From Nilaparvata lugens (taxonomy: Eukaryota; Arthropoda; Insecta; Hemiptera; Delphacidae), in assembly GCF_014356525.2 (NCBI RefSeq), contig NC_052518.1, positions 9,826,155 to 9,890,154 on the forward strand: a stretch of DNA of 64,000 bases. The letters run 5' to 3'. Made by a program: the position numbers and the translations under genes. The notes under the pieces are model-generated. The model saw nothing but the letters and a program-made list of their open reading frames with translations, ran no database searches and had not been told where the DNA came from. Positions 1 through 12,200 of the stretch are shown piece by piece (the stretch's first letter is position 1; every line of letters begins with the position of its first letter).

Positions 1-65
1 ACAACAATAATTTTTGATGGATCCAAGTGTGACTTTTTCTTAAAACATGTTTGATATTTTCACAG

Positions 66-215
66 ATGCTTGAGAAGCAGCTGGAGGTGTTGGGTGTGCT
101 CCATTTGCAGAACAAAGATCACATGCTCAGTAGCTTCCGCCAAGTATTTAAGCAGCTTTGGGCCGCCAATCTAAATGAACTGAGCAGATTTTTTACCGGC
201 TCTGGAAACACCATG
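66..215 (+). CDS. Synj: Synj exon: end of SAC1 domain
   Basis: This is a phase 0-0 exon of 50 codons preceded by a pyrimidine-rich tract and CACAG, and followed by GTACA. It encodes a segment with KQLWAANLNELSRFFTGSG, which matches the C-terminal end of the SAC1 phosphatase domain, where family members have a Tyr/Phe-Ala/Thr-Gly-Thr/Ser-Gly motif. The first codon happens to be ATG, but the exon must be internal because the SAC1 catalytic CX5R motif would lie upstream. Confidence 0.9.
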
Positions 216-3200
216 GTACAAACATTATTTATAATATTTTTTTAAGAAAATCATTTCTTTTTAGACTGGTTTATCTGTTTGGTTCAGTTCATTAACAAAA
301 TAAGAAATTTTGATCAAATATAATTTATAAGTATCTGTATATTACTAGCTGGCAGGGCTTGCTTCGCTCGCCTTATCCATCTAGCCAGGGGCTCCGCCCC
401 TGGGCCAACGGCTCTGGATCCAGAATTTATAACAGCAGACTCGTTTCGCTCGCCTACATTCTTCATTTGAGCTTGCTTCCCCCCGTTATAAGACTTGAAG
501 GCTCTTTCCAGCTAAATAAAACCGCCGATTTCGGGCGGTTTTTACGTTATTTCAAAACTCCATAACAACATTTTCAACCTCAGCTGAGCCTGTGTACCAA
601 ATTTGAATTAAAACGTTAGGAAAACGCTGTGAAACCACTTATCTTGGGCGTATCTTTGGCTTAATTTCTATCTTTAATTATTGTACAGGTGATGGATGTT
701 GCACATTCTGCTGCCGAAAGTCAATTACAAGACACTCTTCCAGACACGAACAAGCAAGCAGCAATTGATCTTCTACTCGGCAATGCGGATGCTGCTGAGC
801 TAGCTGACAAAGCTAGATGTCTGCTGGCACCTTCAATTTTTTATGGTATGAATTTGCTCACGGCTTAATCTACAAATAATGATATCGTGTGACCTGGTTG
901 GCTCAGGTCTGGTGTTGAGAGTTTTCAGATAAATTTCGATTTGTTAATCCTTCTATCTGTTCACGTTGGTATCAGTAATAAATTTCAAGTACAGACTACC
1001 GAGGCACATAATACATACAGAATGGAAACTATCAATCCAACCAATGCATTTTACATGACGCTAAGACTTGAGTGCACCAACACCACGTCATGTGACTGCG
1101 CCATCTTGTAAGAAATTAAAATTGCCGCTACTATTATAATGCTAGACTTTCTTTCAAGATGGCGGATTTTGGCATCATGATACTAGCCGACTTTCCATTC
1201 TGTATTTATATATTCTGTGACCGAGGTATGAGTTATAACCGCTTTCAACTAATTTGGAACGGCTTAATCGGACCAGACTACCAGTAATGACTATTGCATT
1301 TGAATATTCCACAGCAACTCACTATTCCATACTTTTCGCTCTTTCTATCACACAATTGTCTCACAGGTTTTCTTGCTGCTGTGCAATGTAAGGGTGGCCA
1401 CTGACGACAGTTGTGTCATCACAGCGAAACACTATTTATTGTTCAAGTTCAGTTTTTGTATCTTCGATTTTTTGTATATCATTATAATTTGTCATTTTCC
1501 AGTGGTTTATTTATTGTTATTGTTTGTTTATTTAATGTTAGAAACCTCTGGCTGATGTCAAAACATGCATGATGTGCATGTAGGCGGCTATAGGTACAAA
1601 CATGTTCGTCATGCATGTCCTGTCACTGGACAGGTTTGCTCAGACTATATTTGAAAGATGTTCTTTTCAAATATTGCAATACATCGAATTGGTGAATTTG
1701 TTTTTACAGTAGAGTATACAGATTGTTTGATCTAAATATGGAAAGTGATTCAAATTCGAAAATTTTCAATGTTATTTGCATTGTGAAAACTTTTAAATCG
1801 CAATAGTATTTTACGTCACAAGGACAGGAAGTGGCAGTTTGCAAGGCCGGGAATGATGTTTCATTCGAGCCCTGCAGGAGACATTCACAGCCAAGTAACG
1901 TACACAATTTTTTGTCATAATAGTTTAACGGGAAAGAATAATTTATTGGGAAATAGAAAACATTACCTGCTTGTGCTGAAGTTACTACGTGCATTCTATA
2001 AACATAACCTAGTTTGCAAATTCCGAATCGGGAATTTTGTGTATGTTGTGTGTACAGTAAATTGTTCCATCACGTGACTAGTGTAAAATGTTCCCATGGA
2101 ACGCCATTTCAAAATCGTTGGTTCAAGCTTTTGGCGGGTACATATAAAGTTGATTTACACTAAAATGTGTCGTTTACTAGCTGCGTGAATGAAGAAAGGC
2201 TGTTTTACAAACTTACCGTCTAGAAAAGTGTGCATTTAATTTATTCCATTACATAGAGAAAAATTCATTTAATGAATGGTTATCAATCATCATAATTCTA
2301 TGGTAAAGAAACAAACTATCAGCACATGCGCAGAGTAGCAAGCAGGCTACAATGATCGACCAATGAGAGCTCAGATAGTTGGAATAGGTTGGAACTGTAC
2401 CAGGTCGGACAATTTACCACGCTTCGACTGTGGGGCAGGATTTTGGAACTGGAACTGGTTTCTGGTACAGAATCTGTCAAAACTCTTCCCATGGAAAGCG
2501 GAACTTTTCACCTGGTAAATTGTGAATCTGACAATTTACCACATTCCATGTACACAGAACGGGCCCTTTGTGATTCTAGTTGACAAAACTCCACCTGGAG
2601 CGCTGAAGACTGTTTTTTGTAGCAGTTTTGCTGTTCCTATTTCGGAACTAGGAAACATACTTGACTGTAAGAAAACATATGATTTCTTCACAGTATAGTA
2701 TGCTGTAAAGAAATCACATGTCTGTTTGTTTGTTCTACAATGTTTACCGGCTTGATTTCATGCATGGAAAGAGTTGAAATTATGGAAAATGAGTACAAAA
2801 AAATGTACTTACTGAATAAAACTTTCTCTTAAATCAGTCGTTCCCTATTCTTCGTTCTTCGTCACCATTTTATATTCTTCTATGTTGTTACAGCTCCATA
2901 TCGTGTTTTAAGAGAGATGATTACACGTTCGCCTATGTACACAGAAAACAGGAAATTGCGAATTTCCATTGGCACATATAATGTTAATGGAGGAAAACAA
3001 TTTGGAGGCAGTGAATTCAAGTTAGTGCCATTGGCCGATTGGCTCTTGGATTGTTACAAATTCAAACAACGAAGATGCGCAGGTGTGTAATAATTTTATC
3101 TATGAAAATAGCATTTTATATAACCGTTTTATAATGAGAGTCTTCAATGGACGAGTTAGATGTAGAGTTAAGACACATGTAAGTTTCATAACCGCTGAAA

Positions 3201-6200
3201 AATACAAATTTCCTATTTTGCTGAAGATGATGCGTGGTTGGAAAGGAGGATAATGAGGGATGAGAAATCCTACGGCTTCAAGTGAATTTCAAAAGAAGGA
3301 AAACTACTTGGCTCAAATTAGGCCTATAATTTAGCAGAATCGGCTCCTCAAGTGATCAGTCAACAGTCATCTAATTATTTTAGGATGAACATATTTACAT
3401 ACAGAATATTTATCACAATAGAATGGAAAGTATATATTGTTTACCTTTTGTCTATTTGTTGATTGAGGCTGCAATATTTATAATCATTCCTATTTAATTG
3501 GTTTTACACTTACTGAAATTATCGATCCTCTTGATAAAGTTGTTTGCCATGTAATTATTTCTCAGTCATTAGCTTGAAATTGAAATCTTCATTTGCTTGC
3601 AGGTCCCATTCGTAATCCAAATCTGAGAATTGGGCCTACAAACTTCGGTACAGAGATCTTTGCAATTGGAGTGCAAGACATCGTAGACTTGAACGCTGCT
3701 GATATAGATAGCGCTAGGTATGTAATTCATTATATTTTATTGCCGAGAGGTGAATCCTTCGCTCTCTTATTGGATAACCTTTTCCATAGGAACCATTGTT
3801 TTGAAGGTATAAAACCACTATTTGACAGGACCATATTTGTTGTTTATGAAACAACTTTATACAACTTGATGCATAGCATACCAGATATCGAAACATACTC
3901 TAGTCAGGCATAAAGCGTTCCAAATATAGCTATTATAGAAACGAAAATCAAACTAAGCTGGAGGTGACCCAAGGAAGTTTTAGAGTGTTGTGAACGGGCA
4001 AGCCAAAATTTGCGGCGATGAGGCGTTGCACCATGCGGTGATGAGGCGTTGCACCATGCGGTGATGAGGCGTTGCACCATGCGGTGATGAGGCGTTGCAC
4101 CATGCGGTGATGAGGCGTTGCACCATGCGGCGATGAGGCGTTGCACCATGCGGCGATGAGGCGTTGCACCATGCGGTGATGAGGCGTTGCACCATGCGGT
4201 GATGAGGCGTTGCACCATGCGGCGATGAGGCGTTGCACCATGCGCCCTGTCTTACAGGAACAGCTTCTCAGTTGTGGGCGCATGAGAAGCGGCTCAAACG
4301 GAATACCATCCAAACTAATTAAATACATTACATAATCCATTATTCCAATTCTCCCCTTTTTTGGACCACAGTTCTTGGTAAGTGCGTATATCATTATAGT
4401 TGTTATTTGCATGTGTTCATTATTTTATATATTTTGCTATATTTACAGTTTGGCTTGAGACAGGATAAGGGCACATCACACGCGTTACTTGAATTAATTA
4501 AGTAACACTAGATGAGAAGTAGGCAACAAAAAATGTGTCTTGATAATAACATTTCTCTACCTGGCAAAGGCATTCGTTTCTATAGACAGGCAAAAACTCA
4601 ACTAAACTCCGATATTCTGGTATATAGGCCTAATCCCTTGACTGGTTACTTGGAAAATCACTCTCAAAATGTTTCCATCAATTTCATAAAAAACGAGCAT
4701 GCTAACATTCATATTGAGTGGTTGATGGCTGTGCCCTTGGTCCTGTTATTGATCTATGTTAAAAACCTGACAATAGTCAAGAGTAAAAGGAAGAATATTG
4801 CTGTTGGCCTATGATACAGTTGTGGTGTCTTCAGGAATGAGCTGAGCAGGCATCCTCGGACCTGGACAAGATAAATGGTTTGGCCAATCTTTTTTAGACG
4901 GGAAGGTCATCCTAGCCCTAAATTGGTGTGATCAACCTCGTTGAGCAAAATTGTCATATGTCATTAACATTTTATAAATCTATCATAAATTTGTGCTCTT
5001 TTCCCGCGCACGGTTCTAGAGTCAATGTGAGGGAACAATTCACATTGATTATATTATTACTTTCCTTGCCCTTATTACCATGGGTAACGAAAGTATTGCT
5101 TTCCAAAAAAATTAAGGTATAATTTCAAGTTTTCTATACGTTTCAAGGTCTGTGTGTGTGTGTGTGTGTTTGTATGTCTGTGAACACGATAACTCCATTC
5201 CTAATCAACCGATTGACTTGAAATTTTAAACTTATTGTCCTTATACCTTGAGGATCCGACAATAAGAAATTCAAGATGGCGGATAATTACTAAAAATCCA
5301 TGTTTTTCACGGTTTTCTCGAAAACTGCTCTAACGATTTTCTTCAAATTTATACCCTGGATAGCTATTTATAAGCCCTATCGACTGACATGAGTCTCATT
5401 TCTGGGAAAACTTCAGGAGCTCCGTAATATTCATGAGAAAAATAGTTTTTGTTGAATTCCTATCACGATTTTCTCAAAAATGACTTGACCGATTTTTGTC
5501 AAATTCATACCCTGTATAGTTATTTATCAGCTCTATCAACTGGCATGAGTCTCCTTCCTGGGAAACTAACAGTGGGTCCACCCCATCCTTGAGAAATGGA
5601 CTCTGTAATCTCCTTCTCGTGCATGATGTAGGTAGAGCAGTTTATTCAAAAGCAGTTTACACATAGTCGAGATATTTCATCTGTAGAATAGCTGCTTTGA
5701 CAACTTTTAAAGAATCATCGAATTTCACAATTTACACAAAGGAAAATGTACCCTGAAAACGATTATATATAATAGTATGATCGTAGTTTTGAATATGTAG
5801 CCGCCAATCGTCATTATATTATTATTCCCCTAAATTATTCTCGTTTAAGAATGAGGCTTGCAATGAACAAGGAAAGTCATGTGAATGTGTGTGTACCACA
5901 CCAGATTTTTTATTTGTAAAGTATTTTTTACTTCGAAAATAGAAAAATGAATTGAGTTATTTTTGCTATTAAAAAGAACGACTAGCAGACAGATTATTTT
6001 ACAATAAATGAATTAACCACTCACTGTGACAACGAGATCTTTCGACAGGTCCGCCATCTTGTTGGTTGTACTCATAGACAACTGGAAGGATAGGATGGCA
6101 ATTTTTAGTGTGCTGTTATTGGTGTCTATTGGGTTTGTTATGGCTGAGAAGCTAATCAAAGAGGATGTGGCATTTGAAGTTGGTTTGTTCGTTTAATATG

Positions 6201-9200
6201 CATTGTCTATTGCTTTTAAATTGGGAGTATATTTCAAATTGTTCTATTGTGTCTAGTTCTGGTCCTTTGTTTTTTATGTGTATTATTTGTAGGTTGGTAT
6301 TTATGTTTGTGTTTTTCTTGTATTAGGTGGTCGGCAAATGCAGATTCTGTTTTTGTTTTTAGTCGTTGAATATGTTGCTTGTATGTTTGATTGAAAGAAC
6401 GGCCTGTATTTCCAATGTGAAATTTATCACATTCAGGGCATTTCACCTTGTATATTCCTGCGACAAAAAATAAAACATGCACGCAAATCAATAAAAGAGA
6501 AAAGATTCAGGACAACAGAAAACTCACACCCCCAGAAGTATACAAGCTAAAATGCCCTGAATGTGATGAAGTTTACATTCTAAATTTTCTATCTACTAAT
6601 AATAAGCAGTTCGTGATGGAAAACAACATTGATGAATTGCATTATTGTCATGTAGTCAATAGTGTGGGATTGTCATGTCAATAGTGTGGGACACCGATTT
6701 CGTATTGCTATGACTATCTCAATAAATTCACCTTTTACTCAAATTTCTAATTAACATAAGTTTACATAAAAAGTATTTTTGAGTTGAATTGTAAATCCAT
6801 ACAGCAACAGTTCATCTGTCGTAACCCTCTGTCTATTGCATGAGAAACCGTAGTTGGCTAGGTAATTTTTCTTCTTTCATTCTACCGGAACACCCCCACC
6901 ATGAAGCCTGTTGTTTTTGTATTATTTGTATTTTTGTTTCTTATTGTGGTTAAAAAATGAATTCACAGTTGCAGGCAAATTCAACTCAAGTATTACTATC
7001 GTTCACAAATATTTCAACGAGCGCTCTAATATTCTACCGTATTTTGGTCTGTTTACAGTGCAGAAAATGCGAAAGAATGGGGGCGAGATCTATTGAGAGT
7101 GATTTGTCGGGATGAGGAATACACAATTCTGACCTATGTGCAGTTGCTTGGAGTCTGCTTGTACATTTTTGTCAAACCTCGCCTCATACAATACATACGA
7201 GATGTGGACGTGGGTTCGGTGAAAACGGGACTAGAAGGCGCCACTGGTGGTTAGTTTACTTCAAATTACATGCATATATTTCTCACTTTTTTATCATGTG
7301 TCAGAGTCATGGAAAGTGTTTTACACATTTGTGAAAACTAATTTCTCACCACATACTTTTTTAATATGTAAAACGTTACTTATGTATTTTTTGTGGTAAT
7401 AAAAAACTATTTGAATTCCATATAAACTAGTTCGTGTGGAATATGGATCGACAATGATGTGACAATTTTCAAACTTGGTGATATTTTAATTCTCAATCTG
7501 ATTAGTTTAAGAAAATTGAGTATTTGTAGCCGTCAAATGTGTAAGCATATTGGAGTGTTCTGTGCTTGAAGGAGATTTCAAGTTGTCTTTAATGTCCTGC
7601 AGTAGGCTACTGTAAAGTGAAGTGTATGGTCAAATATCATCACGTAAACTATGTAAAACTCGAAACAGATAAGGGACACTTATATTCTATCTGAAATCTT
7701 ACTATTGTCAAACTTATTTAGAGGTGACTTCCAAGTCAAAGCTTGGCCTACGAATTACATACAATAAGAAGCAAGCATGAAAGCTTGTCGGTCACATTTA
7801 GAACAGAATGTTATCGGATGGGCAGGTTAAGTTGTCGGTCCCCGCTGAAGTATGACAGTCGTAAGGACCATTGACTGCCTGAATTATTGAGGCAAGGTGG
7901 GACATTCCCACAAGGGACTTGCCACCAAAAAATTCCTTATGAATTGACTTTGGAGCAGAATGCTGATCAGATTTGAATGTTGAAAGAAACTATAAGAATT
8001 ATTCAACTTATAATTTTTTTTAGCTAAGCTAGAGAGTTATTCACAAAGAAGGTTTTAACAGCAGTTTGAGTCTGCCATCAAGAGTAGTAACTGCTCGAGG
8101 GAAATACTCGAAAGAAATGAAAATGAGTGTGATTAGATGTGTATATGTAATAAGATTGGTTGACCATTACAGGGAATAAGGGAGCAGTGGCGGTACGATT
8201 TACGGTGTACAGCTCATCGGTGGCGTTTGTTTGCGCTCATTTAGTCGCCGCTGGCCCATCGCAGGTAGCCCAAACAAACGCTCAACTCGATAAAATCACC
8301 AGCCAAATGTCATTTTCTGTGAGTAGAATGTTTCTTATGTTTCAAACAACATGTCAATTATTTTAGACAATCAATTGACTGACGGCATTTCATTTAAAAC
8401 ATCAAAATAGTGTGTTAATACATCGCACTTCGGAGTGGATCAAGAAACCATCATCTTTAAAATGTTTTATAAAGATATCTTTAATGTTTTTATTTTTTAT
8501 AAATGTCTTTAATTTTTCATTACAGGACTACAGTATTCAATAGAAATATTGCAGATATCGGTTACCAAACGACAATTTAGGCTTAGCTGTGATGCCAGCT
8601 TTGACAGTCTATTAACGTCACTATCCAAATGTCCAACTGAATATGAATTTAAAAATTTTGTTGTAGCTGGTGACTTTGATATTAATGTAATTGATTCTAG
8701 TGCCAGGGAAACGGTTGATTTCAGATAATAACTTGCATCAGGATAAATTCAAAGTTTTTGTCATGGTCTGAAGTTCTGATTTTTGTTTTAGGAAAATATT
8801 ATTGCTTTCTAACGGCGATTTCATTTTTTCTGCAATATTAGGCTACCGAACGTAGAAAAGCTAAAAAGGATGCCTGATTGGATAAATTAGTCTGTATTAG
8901 CTTTAAATAATTGTGTTTTGATAGCTTACAATAAGTATAGAATGAATCAATACTTCATGATAAATGTATATTTAAATATGTAAAGAAGCTTTAGTTACAG
9001 ACATGAACTAAAACGGGCTAATTTTCAGTAAAACGCACTGAAGTTAAAGGACTTGAAATAAATGTTGTGCAGTTTGGAGAATTATCGGTTAAATCTCTAA
9101 GCCTTTAAGACACACAACAGGAGATACTCGAGTCACACCTGATGACTTGATCGAATATCTTGTCACATCTGTTCTGAAGCTATGATAAAGTCTTGATTAA

Positions 9201-12200
9201 TATTTCTAAATTCATTATTTTCAATTCTAATATTTGGATGTGCTAAGTTTACATAAACTGAAATACTCTATTCTGAAACTACCAAAAGGCATGACAGGCT
9301 TTTGAACTTGTGTTGAAATCCTAGTTGATGAACTGTCATTTGTTGTCAAAAATAACAGCTGGTTTGTATCGAAATATGACTTGATAATCATTAATTTATG
9401 ATCTCCTAATTGCTTGGACCTATAGTTTTGTGTTCTGCTCCGTATCACTTTTGTCAATTATTTCCCAAACGTTGATTTGGAGCATATGAAGTGAGTGATA
9501 AACTTGGCTAATTCTAATTTGAATAGTGAATACTGAAATTTGTCTGCGATTTTACAGGGACGATCTCTAAACAGCCATGACTATGTATTCTGGTGCGGCG
9601 ACTTCAACTACCGCGTTGACATGAGCCGAGAAGACATTATGAAGTGTCTCAATGAGGGCAAACGACTAGCTGCTTTTGCTCAAGATCAGCTTGTGGTAAT
9701 CACCGTTTTAGTATTATACATCTAATATTTCTAGAATATCATTCCAAGTAAATTGTAGGAATAGACTTTACTTGTTTCTTTCAGCTGGAAATCGGCAGAT
9801 CAATAAGCGTAAGCTTGAGCTTGCTCTTTTGGGCACGTAGTTTGCTGCTAATTCTTTATTTTGTTTCATGAATACGGTGTATATTCTATAGTCTATTGAT
9901 TTTTTTTGTAATGTTATGAGGAATAAATAGATGAAAGCAATGATTAGCAGTATGGAAAAAGGCTTTGCAACGAATCAACAGATGGTTCACAGAAAATTCA
10001 CTTTGGCTAAATCTAAGTAGAACCAATCTCATAGCGTTAGTTCTCTGTTAGATGAAGTGAAAATGAGAATGACTCATCGATGATGAGCTTGTAGTGTCCT
10101 GTTTTGGATGCAAGGTTTCTGGGGATGGAACTGTAGGCAAATTTGAAGTGGGATAAGCAAATGAAACTTCAAAAACGATTGTACCATGCGCTCATTGCTC
10201 TGAGGACTGTTGAATCAAACTCAAATCTCAAAACAGGCTTAAGGTTCATCATGGATATTTTCTATCACTTGATAAGATTTAGCATTTTGGTCGAATGAAA
10301 ATTACACTCACACAAGTTTAAAAAAGTGAAAGGCGAAAGAAGGCTGTCCGAAGGTATGGATTCTACTTCATCTTGTAAGCCCATATTCAGAAGATTTGTA
10401 ACTCAACCATATTCTATTCATCAAGAAAATTTATTGTTCATGATTTAACAATACATTTTATGACTGAGATAAAATATGTTGTTTGTTTATTAGATTTCTG
10501 AATAGCCTACAAACATTATTTAGCAACGGTTCGGATTGGAAATGGATAGAAATAGACCTATCTACTGTTTTTCTAAAACAAGGATAGCAAACCAATGTTA
10601 ATCAGGTGATGCATGAATGTCAACTATTTTTTCAACGAAATTCTATAATAATTATTCTAATTACCTTTATTGGAGGGAGAAACTTTTCCTCACAGAAATT
10701 CCGTGGGAATAACAATTAATCAGTTTTTGGTGAAGCACAAACATTTCAGTTGGAATTATTTAATCACGATTTTCATATTCTATCATTGATTTACAGAAAG
10801 AGCAACAATCTGGGAGAATTTTTCCAAATTTCCTAGAGGGCCATATCAACTTCGACCCAACTTCGAAGTACGAACCATTTTCTCTGGAGTACGATACTAG
10901 CGACATGGAAACATCGCCTGCATGGACTGACAGAGTTCTATGGAGGAGGAAGAAGCAGTTTTATGAACATGGTAGGAATTTATTGATTACATGTGAATTA
11001 ATGCAACAGAATTTATTCCCTATTTTATACACATCATTACAGGTTTACAATTGTCTCAATTTATTAGAAATCAATCATATGAAGACGTGCCTAGATATAC
11101 CATAAAGCCTGTGTGTAGGTACGAGTTGCTGTATTATTTCAAGTAATGTTACTCATGCTTACTTGAGTGACTTATGATTTTATACAATTAAAATTGAAAA
11201 CAAATACTTAGTATTCAATATTATGGTACAAGGGCTAATCTATTCTTGAAACTTGAGTTATTTCTTGTAATTTATATGCTTTCCTATTAACAATGAACCA
11301 ATTGAAGATTGAATTTGGAGAAGAATTTTCCGTGAGAGTTAGTCGATTACTAGCCAAGAAGTTTTTGTGTTTTGAAATAAAAAGTAAGTTTTAAGTATAT
11401 ATAAGATTAAATCGGTCATTTACTTTCACTTTGTAAGAATTGTCAACTCTTCTTGGGATACTATTTTTTGCCATATCTCCTGTGTTTTTCAGGTATATGA
11501 CATTTTGTAGGTGACTGTTTTGTATATCCTCTTTATAGAATGCTGCCGTCTGTCAATTAACACGTTGCACAATTCCCCTCTTGATAATGACTTGTGGTAA
11601 TTTTAAATGGATTCACTATTAATAGGATACCATATATAGGATAGAACAGAAAATAAAGTTTGTATTGATTTTACATGATTGAAGTGGACAAGTTCCAAAA
11701 CATTGTCTTAGAAGAGCTTGTAGTTTGAATGAATCGTTCTCTCATATTGATATCGATTGAAATGTTTCAGATGCTGGATGGAGTCAAGGTAGATGTCTGT
11801 TCTACGGTAGAGCCGAACTGGTCCAAAGCGACCATCGACCTGTCATTTCTATTATCGAAATCGACATTCAGCAAATTGACAAAGAGAAGCGATCCGAAGT
11901 GTTTGATCGCGTCATCAATGATCTTGGACCACCCGATGCCACTTTCACTATCCAGGTAACTATTTTTATTTATTCATCAGTCTTTTTTTTCATTTTTAAA
12001 ATATGCCGCTCCTGAATCGATCTGCACAAATATACCTACATGCCAGGAGTTACCTTAATTTCACAATAGAATGAAGTTTGATTGCAATGTAAGGTGAGCA
12101 TAGTTAGTTTCTACATAATAGTTGGCGCACATATGCACAGCACAGCACAAAGGCTTCATTTTTGTACTATAAGTACTCGTATTGCGGCAACACATGCAAT

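Noticed and set aside
518..546. Genuine bacterial terminator or bacterial insertion
   Set aside because: No bacterial coding sequence surrounds it, and the adjacent GC-rich sequence recurs at 47030 as a dispersed repeat.
3593..3913. 106-codon single-exon gene
   Set aside because: It is the Synj exon 3603-3717 read through its donor into the intron.
3948..4412. 154-codon minus frame with repeated MVQRL... peptide
   Set aside because: It arises from the stop-free 23-bp minisatellite in an intron; two other minus frames are equally open.
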